Shown piece after piece: positions 26,743 through 35,270 of a DNA stretch of 48,120 nucleotides. Each line of letters opens with the position of its first letter. Positions within the stretch are counted from its first letter, which is position 1. The notes under the pieces are model-generated. The model worked only from the letters and a program-made list of their open reading frames with translations, made no database searches and was not told where the DNA came from. The stretch is from Gammaproteobacteria bacterium (GTDB lineage: Bacteria; Pseudomonadota; Gammaproteobacteria; Pseudomonadales; Azotimanducaceae), in assembly GCA_028821125.1 (NCBI GenBank), contig JAPPHD010000035.1, positions 1 through 48,120 on the forward strand. The letters are read 5' to 3'. Both the position numbers and the translations under genes were made by a program.

Positions 26743-27001
26743 GCCTCGTCTCCGGAGGTTCCGTCAGGCCGTCTAATGTAGCCCATCTCACGGACATTTC
26801 TTACCGCGAGTCTCGGTGCCGCAATCGCCGTGCCGCAATCAGCAGGCGCAAAAAGACCGGTTTGCGCGCCGGCATCCGGCGCCGCGCTGGCGTGAGGGCA
26901 CTGGTCGCGCTATCGTTGGCATCGTTGATGGTCCAGCCGTTCAGTACCGTCGATTCCGGGTTTGTCCCAACGCCGCGCAACGAGCGGGGAGATCGGCAGG
27001 C

Positions 27002-28216
27002 ATGACTTCGAGAAGGCAATTCCTCAAGGCGGGGGCCGCGGCCACCGGGCTCGCCGCGCACCGTGCATCGACGGCCGCCGCCCGCGAAGCAGGCAACGCC
27101 GGCAACCGGGTGCGCCGCTACGTCACCCTCGGCAGAACCGGGCTCGCCATCTCCGATGTTTCCTTCGGATCGAGCCGCCTGCGCACCGGACAGGAACACC
27201 TGGTGCACCACGCCCTGGACCTCGGCATCAACTACTTCGACACCGCGGAGTCCTATACGCGCCGGCAGTCCGAGCAGGTGATTGGCAACGCCCTGCGCGG
27301 CAGGCGCGAGCGCGTCGTTATCGCATCCAAGACCATGGCGTACGCCGGCGACAGCCGGGAGTCGATCATGGCGGCCCTTGACGGCAGCCTGCGCCGGCTC
27401 CGCACCGACTACGTCGACATCTATTTCAACCATGCCGTGAACGACACCGGCAGGCTGGACAACCCGGAGTGGTTCGAATTCGTCGAGCGCGCGAAGCGGC
27501 AGGGCAAGATCCGCTTCACCGGCATGTCGGGCCACGCGGGGCGCCTCATCGGCTGCCTCGACCACGCCTTCGACAAGAACATGGTCGATGTGGTGCTCGT
27601 CGCCCACAACTTCGGCCAGGACCCGGCGTTCTACGAGCAGTTCGCCCGCGGCTTCGACCTGATTGCCCGGCATCCCGGCCTGCCGCGGGTACTGGCGCGG
27701 GCAAAGTCGCTCGACGTGGGGGTGGTGGCGATGAAGACCCTGATGGGCGCCAGGCTCAACGACATGCGCCCCTACGAGCGCGACGGCGCGTCTTTCTCCC
27801 AGGCGGCGTTCCGCTGGACGCTCGCCAATCCCCACGTCGATGCGCTGGTGGTCTCCATGACCAATGAGCCGGACATCGACGAATTCCTCGGCGCATCCGG
27901 CTGGCAGGCCCTGGCCGGCGGCGACCGGGCGCTGCTCGACACCTACGCCCGGCTGAACGGCACGAGCTACTGCCGCCACGCCTGCAACGACTGCGAAGGC
28001 GCCTGCCCCTACGGCGTGCCGATCTCCGACGTGCTCCGCACCCGCATGTACGCAACCGATTACCGCGATCTCACCTTCGCGCGGGATGAATACGCCGCCC
28101 TCTCCACCAACGCCGCCGCCTGCCTCGCCTGCTCCGGCGAACCCTGCCGCGACGCCTGCACCCACGGACTCGACATCCCGGGCCTCTGCGCTCCGACACA
28201 CCGAATGCTCGCCTGA
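27002..28216 (+). CDS. Tat-exported aldo/keto reductase with a C-terminal cysteine-rich (4Fe-4S-like) domain
   Basis: 404 residues. The Tat motif SRRQFLK is followed by an alanine-rich segment. The aldo/keto reductase barrel has FDTAES, the DxxxY-type tyrosine and KTMAY region, and a LRRLRTDYVDIYFNH strand-helix. The tail contains CRHACNDCEGACPYG and CLACSGEPCRDAC, a spacing suited to one or two iron-sulfur clusters. Such fusions occur in a branch of periplasmic or membrane-associated reductases. A Tat signal would allow export of a folded, cofactor-loaded enzyme. The substrate is unknown. No partner redox gene is adjacent. Confidence 0.88.
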   Translation: MTSRRQFLKAGAAATGLAAHRASTAAAREAGNAGNRVRRYVTLGRTGLAISDVSFGSSRLRTGQEHLVHHALDLGINYFDTAESYTRRQSEQVIGNALRGRRERVVIASKTMAYAGDSRESIMAALDGSLRRLRTDYVDIYFNHAVNDTGRLDNPEWFEFVERAKRQGKIRFTGMSGHAGRLIGCLDHAFDKNMVDVVLVAHNFGQDPAFYEQFARGFDLIARHPGLPRVLARAKSLDVGVVAMKTLMGARLNDMRPYERDGASFSQAAFRWTLANPHVDALVVSMTNEPDIDEFLGASGWQALAGGDRALLDTYARLNGTSYCRHACNDCEGACPYGVPISDVLRTRMYATDYRDLTFARDEYAALSTNAAACLACSGEPCRDACTHGLDIPGLCAPTHRMLA

Positions 28217-28345
28217 GCCGCCCGTGTGCACATTGCCAAGCCCAAGCCAGAAATAAACCGCACCGCCGACGGCGGTTCCATGAAAGTCGGCAACCCGGCG
28301 CGCCGGGACGAGAACGAGGAAGGACCAACGCCGAATCTCGGGAAA
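28217..28345. other. Intergenic region with two short GC-rich palindromes
   Basis: After the reductase stop, ACCGCC/GGCGGT (28262-28276) and CCCGGCGCGCCGGG (28294-28307) can fold into hairpins. A short open frame from 28279 (33 codons) has no recognised similarity. They may form the reductase terminator, without a T-run. Confidence 0.4.
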
Positions 28346-28455
28346 GAGTTCGTATGCGGCGCTTCCCTTTCGGCGCGTTAAGCTCGCTCGATAGCCTTGC
28401 GTACGGCAGGATGACAGGGCCGTGCGCCGAAAGGGAAGCGCCGTATGCGAACTCG
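28346..28455. repeat. Long imperfect palindrome upstream of larB
   Basis: Left arm 28346-28376 and right arm 28425-28455 are 31 bases each and pair at 29 Watson-Crick positions and two G-U positions, with a loop of about 48 bases. Core arm sequence CGGCGCTTCCCTTTCGGCGC. No gene is inside. It may be a REP/MITE-like element or an RNA hairpin ending transcription from the reductase. Confidence 0.65.
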
Positions 28456-28522
28456 CTGTTGAGATTTCCGATATTATGTCAAATTTATTTTCCTTTAAAA
28501 TCAAAAGGTTGAACACTGTTCC
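28456..28522 (+). promoter_or_regulatory. AT-rich leader and probable promoter region of larB
   Basis: This stretch is markedly AT-rich against GC-rich surroundings and has TAAAAT at 28496-28501 as a -10-like box. A -35 with good spacing is not obvious, and AAAAGG is far from the ATG, so only the base composition argues for a promoter. Confidence 0.3.
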
Positions 28523-29269
28523 ATGAAAGGCGCCGAGCTGGAACAGATCCTCGCAGACTGCAGTTCGGGCAGTCTCGCACTGGATGAAGCCGCGGCGCGC
28601 ATTCGCGCCTTCTTCTTCCAGGACCTGGGGCATTCGACTCTGGACACCGACCGGGAGCGGCGCACCGGCGCGGCGGAAGTCATCTACGGCCAGCACAAGA
28701 CACCCGAGCAGATCGCCGACCTGGTAAGCGCCCTTTCCGACAACGGCCAGAACGCCCTGGTCACCCGGGCGAGCCGGCAGGCCTTCGACGCCGTTCTGGG
28801 CAGGGAGCCCGAGGCCCGCTACCACGAAACGGCCGCCGCCATTACGCTGACCCGCACCGTGCCCCCACCGCCCCACACAACGGTGGCCGTGATCACCGCC
28901 GGCACGTCGGACCTGCCGGTGGCGGAGGAAGCCGCAGTTACCGCCGAGTTCTACGGCAACCCGGTGAACCGCATCAACGATGTGGGCGTTTCAGGCATTC
29001 ACAGGCTGCTTGCCCGGCTCGACGCCATGCGCGAGGCGCGCGTACTGATCGTGGTGGCCGGCATGGAAGGCGCCTTGCCCAGCGTGGTGGCCGGCCTGGT
29101 GGACAAGCCGGTGATCGCGGTGCCGACCAGCGTGGGCTACGGCGCTTCCTTCGGCGGCGTGGCGGCGCTCCTGGGCATGCTGTCGAGCTGTGCCTCGGGG
29201 CTTGCCGTGGTCAACATCGACAACGGATTCGGCGCCGGGTACCTTGCCAACACGATCAACAGGCTCTGA
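28523..29269 (+). CDS. larB: LarB, pyridinium-3,5-bisthiocarboxylate synthesis carboxylase
   Basis: 248 residues. The C-terminal half carries the AIR-carboxylase-like core with ITAGTSDLPVAEEA, VAGMEGALPSVVAGL, PTSVGYGASFGG and the catalytic cysteine C223 in SSCASGLAVVNIDNGFGAGY. LarB carboxylates and cleaves nicotinic acid adenine dinucleotide to start the nickel-pincer nucleotide used by lactate racemase. It is followed by larE, but larC (nickel insertion) and a larA-type user are not seen here. The long hairpin upstream separates it from the reductase. Confidence 0.93.
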   Translation: MKGAELEQILADCSSGSLALDEAAARIRAFFFQDLGHSTLDTDRERRTGAAEVIYGQHKTPEQIADLVSALSDNGQNALVTRASRQAFDAVLGREPEARYHETAAAITLTRTVPPPPHTTVAVITAGTSDLPVAEEAAVTAEFYGNPVNRINDVGVSGIHRLLARLDAMREARVLIVVAGMEGALPSVVAGLVDKPVIAVPTSVGYGASFGGVAALLGMLSSCASGLAVVNIDNGFGAGYLANTINRL

Positions 29270-29276
29270 GCAGGAC

Positions 29277-30101
29277 GTGCAGCAGCAACTGGCCGAAAAA
29301 TACACCGCCCTGAAGGAGGCCTTGAGCAGGCTCGAGAGCGTGATCGTCGCCTTTTCCGGCGGCGTCGACAGCTCGCTGGTGGCCTTCGTGGCGGCCGAGG
29401 CGCTCGGCGAGGCGAGCCTGGCCGTCACCTCGGGGAGCGCGAGCCTCAAGCGCCGCGACCTGGAGCTCGCGCGCACGCTGGCCGCAACCTGGGGCATGCG
29501 GCACCGGGTAATCGTCACCGATGAACTGACCAAGTCCGACTACCGGGCCAATCCCACCGACCGCTGCTTCCACTGCAAGACCTCGCTCTACACCTCGCTG
29601 GCCGAAATCGCCGCCCGTGAAGGCTATGCCAACGTGGTCAACGGCACCAATACCGACGATCTCGGCGATCACCGGCCCGGCCTGGCGGCAGCCCGGGATT
29701 TCGGGGTCCGCTCGCCGCTGGTCGATGCGGGTTTCGCCAAGGCGGACGTCAGGGCGCTCGCGGCTGAACTCGGCCTCGACAATGCGCAGAAGCCGCAGTC
29801 GGCCTGCCTGTCGAGCCGATTCCCGTACGGTTCACATATCGACGAGGCGCGCCTGGCACAGGTTGAGCGCGCCGAGGAGGCGCTGGCGGACCTGGGCTTC
29901 CGGCAATTCCGGGTGCGGCACCACGAAGAGGTGGCCAGGCTGGAGATCGCTGCCGAGGAGCTGCCGCACGCCCTGGAACTTCGCGATCGGCTGACCGATG
30001 CAGTAAAGGCCTGCGGCTACCGCTTCGTCGCTCTTGACCTCGCCGGCTTCCGTTCCGGTTCACTGAACGAAGGCCTGATACCCGCCAGGGCTATCGTCTG
30101 A
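29277..30101 (+). CDS. larE: LarE, ATP-dependent sacrificial sulfur transferase
   Basis: 274 residues from the GTG at 29277, seven bases after the larB stop. The PP-loop SGGVDSS is at 27-33. C97 and C100 (CFHC) and C177 in PQSACLSSR follow; the last matches the cysteine that LarE gives up as sulfur in the Lactobacillus protein. LarE converts the carboxylates made by LarB into thiocarboxylates in the pincer cofactor. With larC missing from the window, the last step must be encoded elsewhere or this pair has another use. Co-transcription with larB is likely. Confidence 0.92.
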   Translation: MQQQLAEKYTALKEALSRLESVIVAFSGGVDSSLVAFVAAEALGEASLAVTSGSASLKRRDLELARTLAATWGMRHRVIVTDELTKSDYRANPTDRCFHCKTSLYTSLAEIAAREGYANVVNGTNTDDLGDHRPGLAAARDFGVRSPLVDAGFAKADVRALAAELGLDNAQKPQSACLSSRFPYGSHIDEARLAQVERAEEALADLGFRQFRVRHHEEVARLEIAAEELPHALELRDRLTDAVKACGYRFVALDLAGFRSGSLNEGLIPARAIV

Positions 30102-30118
30102 CTCGGGAGGCTCGATCG

Positions 30119-31249
30119 ATGATCGAGATTCGTCCGGTCTCCGGCCGGCGCCTGCTCAAGCAGTTCGTGAAGGTTCCCTGGTCGGTTTATCGCGATGACC
30201 CCGCGTGGGTGCCTCCACTCATACTGGAGCGCCTGATGGCGCTTTCGCCGAAAGAACCGATATTCGAGCACCTGGACTGGCAGGGCTGGATTGCCTGCCG
30301 GGGCGGCGTACCCGTCGGGCGCATCAGCGCGCAGATTGACGCGCTTCACCTGAAGCACAATGACCCCCGGCAGGGATTTTTCGGCATGATCGACGGCATG
30401 GACGACGCCGACCTGTTCGCCAGCCTCGCAAACACGGCCGAGGAGTGGCTGCGCAAACGCGGCATGACAAGCGTGCTGGGGCCGCTGAACCTGAACATCA
30501 ACCAGGAGCCGGGCCTGCTGTACGACGGTTACGAGTCACCCTCGTCGTTCCTGATGGGCCACGCGCGCCCCTACTATCATCCTCGGCTCGAAAGCGCCGG
30601 CTATCGATCGTGCCGGGAGTTGCTCGCCTACCGTCTGGCTCCCAATTACGATGAGCCGGCTGCCATCCGGCGCCTGCGCCGGCGCCTTGGCGCGCGCCTG
30701 GTACTGCGCAACCTCAACCGCGCCGACAAGGCAGCGGAACTCGAAGTGGTACGCCGCATATTCAACGACGGTTGGTCCGGCAACTGGGGATTCGTTCCCT
30801 TCACGGAGGCTGAGTTCGCGGCAATCGGCAATCTGCTGCTTTTCGTGGTTCCGAAAGACTTCATCCTCATCGCCGAGCTGGATGGCGAACCCGCGGGATT
30901 CATCGTCGTTCTGCCCAACATCAACGAATGCATTCGTGACCTCAACGGCAGGCTGTTCCCGATCGGGTGGGCAAAGCTGCTCTGGCGGCTGAAGGTCCGA
31001 TTGCCCCGAACGGTTCGCGTTCCGCTCATGGGCGTGCGCAAGGACCTGCACGATACCGTGTTCGGCCCGGGCATCGCCATGACGCTGATCCACGGCATGA
31101 ACGCACCCACGCTACGGCACGGGGTGATCGCGGGGGAGCTGTCCTGGATACTGGAAGACAACGCCGGCATGAGGAGCATTCTCGAGCGCCTCGGCGGCAC
31201 GGTAACCAAGCGCTACCGCCTCTACGAGAAGAGCCTCGGCGGGTCATGA
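30119..31249 (+). CDS. Bacterial ceramide synthase candidate (YghO/GNAT-like acyltransferase)
   Basis: 376 residues, ATG at 30119 with a strong GGGAGG site eight bases upstream. The sequence follows the YghO-type acyltransferase family: VPWSVYRDDPAWVPPL near the start, GWIACRGGVPVGRISA, WLRKRGMTSVLGPLNLN and ARPYYHPRLES. Family knowledge: bCerS of Caulobacter, which acylates the sphingoid amine, belongs to this GNAT-like family. Its company with Spt, CerR-like and ACP genes makes that role the best inference. It begins an operon of overlapping genes. larE ends 17 bases upstream, so a read-through transcript is possible. Confidence 0.8.
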   Translation: MIEIRPVSGRRLLKQFVKVPWSVYRDDPAWVPPLILERLMALSPKEPIFEHLDWQGWIACRGGVPVGRISAQIDALHLKHNDPRQGFFGMIDGMDDADLFASLANTAEEWLRKRGMTSVLGPLNLNINQEPGLLYDGYESPSSFLMGHARPYYHPRLESAGYRSCRELLAYRLAPNYDEPAAIRRLRRRLGARLVLRNLNRADKAAELEVVRRIFNDGWSGNWGFVPFTEAEFAAIGNLLLFVVPKDFILIAELDGEPAGFIVVLPNINECIRDLNGRLFPIGWAKLLWRLKVRLPRTVRVPLMGVRKDLHDTVFGPGIAMTLIHGMNAPTLRHGVIAGELSWILEDNAGMRSILERLGGTVTKRYRLYEKSLGGS

Positions 31250-32013
31250 AAGCCATCGTACTCGCCGGCGAACGGCCCGGACGCAACCCGCTGGCTGTTG
31301 CAACCGGCGTTCCCGCGGGCGTGCTTGCGCCGGTTGCCGGCCGCCCAAGCATCCTGCGGGTGATCGAAACCCTGCGCGCCGCCCATGGCATGGACGGCGG
31401 CCTGATCGCCGGCCCGAACCCGGAGGTGTGTCGCGGTTCCGCCACCCTTGGCGCCATTTTCGAAACCGGCGACTTTTCCTGGATCGAGCCGGACCGCGCG
31501 CCCGCGGAGAGTACCCTGCGCGCGCTCGACGAGCTTGACGAGTTCCCGGTGCTGGTGACGACGGGCGACCACGCTCTGCTCACTCCCGAAACGGTTGAGC
31601 AATTCGTTGCCGCCGCCGCCTCGTCGGACGCGGAGGCGCTGGTGGGGCTGGTCTCCCGCGAACGCGTCATGCGGCGCTTTCCCGGCACCCGGCGCACCCT
31701 GCTCCGGTTTCGCGAGGGCGGCTATTGCGGCACAAACCTGTTCCTGCTGAGGAGCCCGAACGCGCGCCGAGCCATCCGCTTCTGGCGGGGGGTACAGCGC
31801 GACCGCAAGCGCCCCTGGCGCATCGCCGGGAAACTCGGTGCGGGCACCCTGCTGCGTTACCTCAGCGGCAGGCTGGCAATGGAAGATGCCTTTGCGGTTC
31901 TGTCACGGGCCGCCGGCTGCAGGGTCTCCTGGGTCGAGGTCGACGATGAACTCGCCGCCGTGGATGTCGATTCGGTTCAGGACCTCGCGCTTGCCGAGCA
32001 GGTACTCACGTGA
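31246..32013 (+). CDS. MobA-like NTP transferase, atypical N-terminal loop
   Basis: 255 residues, overlapping bCerS by four bases (ATGA). The start MKAIVLAGERPGRNPL and later APVAGRPSILRVIETL follow the Rossmann-like nucleotidyltransferase plan of MobA and sugar-nucleotide transferases, and VLVTTGDHALLTPETV is the metal-aspartate strand. The usual GxGxR(M/L) loop and downstream PK are not intact, so substrate choice or activity may differ. I infer that it activates or modifies a headgroup precursor. It could be related to the sphingolipid locus only, as it lies between two such genes. Confidence 0.72.
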   Translation: MKAIVLAGERPGRNPLAVATGVPAGVLAPVAGRPSILRVIETLRAAHGMDGGLIAGPNPEVCRGSATLGAIFETGDFSWIEPDRAPAESTLRALDELDEFPVLVTTGDHALLTPETVEQFVAAAASSDAEALVGLVSRERVMRRFPGTRRTLLRFREGGYCGTNLFLLRSPNARRAIRFWRGVQRDRKRPWRIAGKLGAGTLLRYLSGRLAMEDAFAVLSRAAGCRVSWVEVDDELAAVDVDSVQDLALAEQVLT

Positions 32014-32753
32014 TGGACGACCGCCCCGAACCCAGGCTCGGCGTTCGGCTGGGGAAGATATTCCTGCGCGCGACCGACCGCTTTCTCGCCCGCCACTCGC
32101 TGGCGCCGACAACCCCGTTCCTTCCCGCGGGAGATTTTCCGCAGGTACGCGACCTGGAAGCCGGCTGGCGAGCCATCCGCGCCGAGCTGGACAGGGTGCT
32201 GGAGCGTCCGCAGGACATTCCCACCTTCCACGAGATGTCACCCGACCAGGCGCGCATCTCCTTCGGAGACAACTGGAAGACCTTCGCGTTCTACGTGTTC
32301 GGGAAACGCATCGACGAGAATTGCCGCGCCTGCCCGCGCACCGCGGAAATCCTGGGTGGCCTGCCCGGCCTGCAGAACGCCTGGTTCTCCATTCTGGCGC
32401 CCGGCTACCACATACCGCCCCACCGGGGCCCCACCAAGGCGGTGGTGCGCTGCCACCTGGGGCTCAGGATTCCGGCCGAGCCGGAGCGGTGCTGGATACG
32501 CGTCGGCGCCGAGACCCGCCACTGGAAAACGGGCAAGTGCCTCTGTTTCGACGATACCTTCGAGCACGAAGTGCGCAACGCCACCCCGGAAGCCCGCGTG
32601 GTGCTTTTCGTGGACCTCGACCGGCCCCTGGACCGGGTCGCGGGCCCCTGCCGGGATGCCCTGCTCTCCCTGCTGCGGGCCAGCGCCTACGTCAGAAAGC
32701 CGCTCGCCAACCTGAACCGGTGGAACCGGCGGATCGGCAACGATGCTGCTTGA
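32013..32753 (+). CDS. Aspartyl/asparaginyl beta-hydroxylase (LpxO-like) domain protein
   Basis: 246 residues, starting at the ATG that shares one base with the preceding stop. H137 in PPHRGP and H185 in FEHEV give the two iron histidines of the AspH group, with R188 likely binding 2-oxoglutarate; WKTGKCLCFDDTFEHE is diagnostic. LpxO, which hydroxylates lipid A acyl chains, belongs to the same family. In this operon, hydroxylation of the ceramide acyl chain or base is the most natural reading, but it is inference. No signal peptide; no transmembrane segment. Confidence 0.85.
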   Translation: MDDRPEPRLGVRLGKIFLRATDRFLARHSLAPTTPFLPAGDFPQVRDLEAGWRAIRAELDRVLERPQDIPTFHEMSPDQARISFGDNWKTFAFYVFGKRIDENCRACPRTAEILGGLPGLQNAWFSILAPGYHIPPHRGPTKAVVRCHLGLRIPAEPERCWIRVGAETRHWKTGKCLCFDDTFEHEVRNATPEARVVLFVDLDRPLDRVAGPCRDALLSLLRASAYVRKPLANLNRWNRRIGNDAA

Positions 32754-34392
32754 CTTCGCGCAACCCGCCGTCGAGCCGGACCTGCGCGCCGGGGTGTGCA
32801 TCGTCGGCGCCGGGGCGGCCGGCGTGACACTGGCCCGGGGGCTGGCCGCCCACGGGCTGGACGTCCTGCTGCTGGAAAGCGGCGGCTTCGACCACGACCC
32901 GGTGACCCAGTCCCTCGGAGTCGGCGAGAACGTCGGCATGCCCTACTACGACCTGCACGACAGCCGCCTGCGCTTCTTCGGCGGCACCACCAGCATCTGG
33001 GGCGGCCGCTGCGCGCCGCTGGACAACATCGACTTCGAAACCCGTGACTGGGTGCCCCACAGCGGCTGGCCGATCGGCAGGGAAGACCTGGCCGAGGGTT
33101 ACCGGGCCGCGCACCGGGACCTCGAAATCGGGGAATACGAATACGGCGAGGCGCTGTGGCAAACCCTGGCCACCGATCCGCCGCCGTTCGACCGCGACCG
33201 CTTCGTCACACCCTTCTGGCGGTTCGACGACTTAAAGGAGCGCTTCAGCGCCCGCCGCGCCCGAGACCTGCTGGAGCATCCGAACGTACGCATCCTGATT
33301 CACGCCAACGCGATTCACCTGCAGGCCGCGGCAAGCGCCGAGGGCCTGGATCGTCTGCTGATCGCAAACCTGTCAGGCCGGCAGGCGGAGGTACGGGCGG
33401 ACATCTACGTATTGGCCTGCGGCGGCATCGAGAACGCCCGGCTGCTGCTGGCATCGAGGGACGTGGAGCCTGAGGGCGTGGGCAACCGTCACGACCGGGT
33501 CGGCCGTTTCTTCCTGGAACACGCCCACGGCAGGCTGGGACGCCTGCATTCCGCCAGCGCATTCGACCTTTGGAACCGTTTCCGCAAGCGCTTTCCCCAA
33601 CCCGGTAATGAAGACGGGCGCGAATCCTCGAAGGGTGTGCCCATTGCGCCGGTTCTGGCGCCCGCGCCGGCGCTGCAGCGCGACCTCGGCATATTGAACA
33701 CCGCAATGACGCTCAAGTGGCAGCGGGACCCGCGGCGCGGCATGCCCGTGGTGCAGCGCATGTACCAGAACCTCAAGCACCAACTGGAGCCGAACCGGAA
33801 GAACCGGCACCTCTGGCATGCTTACCGGGGCGTGGCAGCCTGGTACCAGAAGCGTCTGGCAATCCCCGTAACGCGGGGCCTGGCCGCCCTGCCGGACCGG
33901 CGGCTGAACGTCATGATCCGCGCCGAACAGGCGCCCAATCCACACAGCCGGGTTCGCCTTTCGCAAAGCAGGGACGCCCTGGGCCTGCCCCGGGCCGACC
34001 TCGACTGGCAATTCAACGAACAGGACAAGCATACGCTGCGCCAGCTCGCACAAGCCCTGGACGCCGAACTGGGGCGCCTCGGCATCGGCCGGTTCGAGCC
34101 CGAACCCTGGCTGTTCGACGCCGGCCTGGCCTGGCCGGTCGACCCCACGGTGGGCAATCACCCGATCGGCGGCTATCACCACATGGGCACCACCCGCATG
34201 AGCGACGATCCGAAAGCCGGCGTGGTCGACAGGCACTGCGCCGTGCACGGCTATTCGAACCTGTACGTCGCCGGCAGCTCCGTGTTTCCCACCGGCGGCT
34301 GGGCAAACCCCACCCTGACCATCCTGGCGCTGGCCCACCGATTGAAGGACCACCTCGTTTCGCGTAAGGTCGCGGCCCGCTTCGCCTCGTAA
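32743..34392 (+). CDS. GMC-type FAD oxidoreductase
   Basis: 549 residues; overlaps the hydroxylase by 11 bases. The FAD loop GAGAAG is at 22-27, RFFGGTTSIWGGRC follows, and the C terminus has HHMGTTRMSDD and SSVFPTGGWANPTLTILAL, the usual GMC end with the catalytic histidine. GMC enzymes oxidise alcohols to aldehydes or ketones. Within the ceramide operon it may oxidise a hydroxyl of the lipid or its headgroup precursor. No signal sequence is seen. Confidence 0.9.
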   Translation: MLLDFAQPAVEPDLRAGVCIVGAGAAGVTLARGLAAHGLDVLLLESGGFDHDPVTQSLGVGENVGMPYYDLHDSRLRFFGGTTSIWGGRCAPLDNIDFETRDWVPHSGWPIGREDLAEGYRAAHRDLEIGEYEYGEALWQTLATDPPPFDRDRFVTPFWRFDDLKERFSARRARDLLEHPNVRILIHANAIHLQAAASAEGLDRLLIANLSGRQAEVRADIYVLACGGIENARLLLASRDVEPEGVGNRHDRVGRFFLEHAHGRLGRLHSASAFDLWNRFRKRFPQPGNEDGRESSKGVPIAPVLAPAPALQRDLGILNTAMTLKWQRDPRRGMPVVQRMYQNLKHQLEPNRKNRHLWHAYRGVAAWYQKRLAIPVTRGLAALPDRRLNVMIRAEQAPNPHSRVRLSQSRDALGLPRADLDWQFNEQDKHTLRQLAQALDAELGRLGIGRFEPEPWLFDAGLAWPVDPTVGNHPIGGYHHMGTTRMSDDPKAGVVDRHCAVHGYSNLYVAGSSVFPTGGWANPTLTILALAHRLKDHLVSRKVAARFAS

Positions 34393-34419
34393 CGGAAACG
34401 CAGTGAAAAGGGGCTGTCG

Positions 34420-35181
34420 ATGAAGGTTATTCTCTTGAGCGCCGGCCAGGGCAAGCGGCTTCTCCCGCTGACCGAGAACCAGCCGAAATGCGCGCTGCCG
34501 CTCGGCGACAAGACCGCGCTTGAGTGGCAACTGGAGTCCCTGGCCGCGGCCGGCGCCAGCGAAGTGGTGGTGGCCACCGGTTTCCAGGCGGGCCTCGTCA
34601 GGCAGATCGTCCACCGGTTCAAGAGGCTGCCGGTGCGCATCGCCCACAACCCCTTCTATGCCCACTGCGACAACCTGGGCACCTGCTGGATAGTGCGCCA
34701 CGAAATGACCGACCCGTTCGTGCTGATCAACGGCGACACGATGTTCGAACCGGAGGTGTTCAGGCGCCTGGTCGCGAGCCGCGACAGCCACGACATCACC
34801 CTGGTCACCAACGAGAAAGACGACTACGACGACGACGACATGAAGGTAATCGTCGATGGCGGCACGCTCAGGCGCGTGGACAAACAGCTCCCCATCGCCG
34901 AGGTCGACGGCGAGTCCATCGGCATGATCCGTTTCCGCGGCACCGGCGTGGGCCTCTTCCGCACGCAGCTCGAATCCATGATGCTGGAAGAGTCGACCCT
35001 GAAGCGATGGTACCTGTCCGCGATAGACCTGCTGGCCCGCCAGGGCCACGTTGGCACCGTGAGCACCGCCGGCCACGGCTGGTGCGAAATCGACGACCAC
35101 AAGGATCTTGATTACGCCAGTGTCACCGTGCCCGGCTGGTGGCAGACGGGCGCACGCCTCAGCGCCGACGCAAGACGCTGA
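34420..35181 (+). CDS. CTP-type nucleotidyltransferase (LicC/IPCT-like)
   Basis: 253 residues with AAAAGGGG before the ATG. The N-terminal LSAGQGKRLLPLT and QPKCALPLG give the GxGxRLxPLT and PK nucleotide-binding motifs; LINGDTMFE carries a metal aspartate. The length and the lack of a C-terminal acyltransferase domain fit phosphocholine-, phosphoinositol- or sugar-phosphate cytidylyltransferases. The presence of a CDP-alcohol phosphotransferase gene at 38798 suggests that this enzyme makes the CDP-activated headgroup. The actual substrate (inositol, glycerol, choline or other) is not visible. Confidence 0.82.
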   Translation: MKVILLSAGQGKRLLPLTENQPKCALPLGDKTALEWQLESLAAAGASEVVVATGFQAGLVRQIVHRFKRLPVRIAHNPFYAHCDNLGTCWIVRHEMTDPFVLINGDTMFEPEVFRRLVASRDSHDITLVTNEKDDYDDDDMKVIVDGGTLRRVDKQLPIAEVDGESIGMIRFRGTGVGLFRTQLESMMLEESTLKRWYLSAIDLLARQGHVGTVSTAGHGWCEIDDHKDLDYASVTVPGWWQTGARLSADARR

Positions 35182-35219
35182 CAGTCCCCCTACCCCGCGC
35201 GCCGGCGTTGCGCCAAACC

Positions 35220-35265
35220 AGTGCTCCTTCCAACTGATACTGCCGTATCAGATGGAAGGAGCACT
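35220..35265. terminator. Long stem-loop between convergent genes (likely bidirectional terminator)
   Basis: Arms 35220-35240 and 35245-35265, 21 bases with a single mismatch and a four-base loop TGCC. It sits between the cytidylyltransferase and the LptA-like gene, which converge here. No T-run follows, so it may act by another mechanism or be a repeat element. Confidence 0.6.
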
Positions 35266-35270
35266 AGCTC

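Noticed and set aside
26801-28876. Minus-strand open frame of 691 codons
   Set aside because: Antisense to the aldo/keto reductase and larB; composition only.
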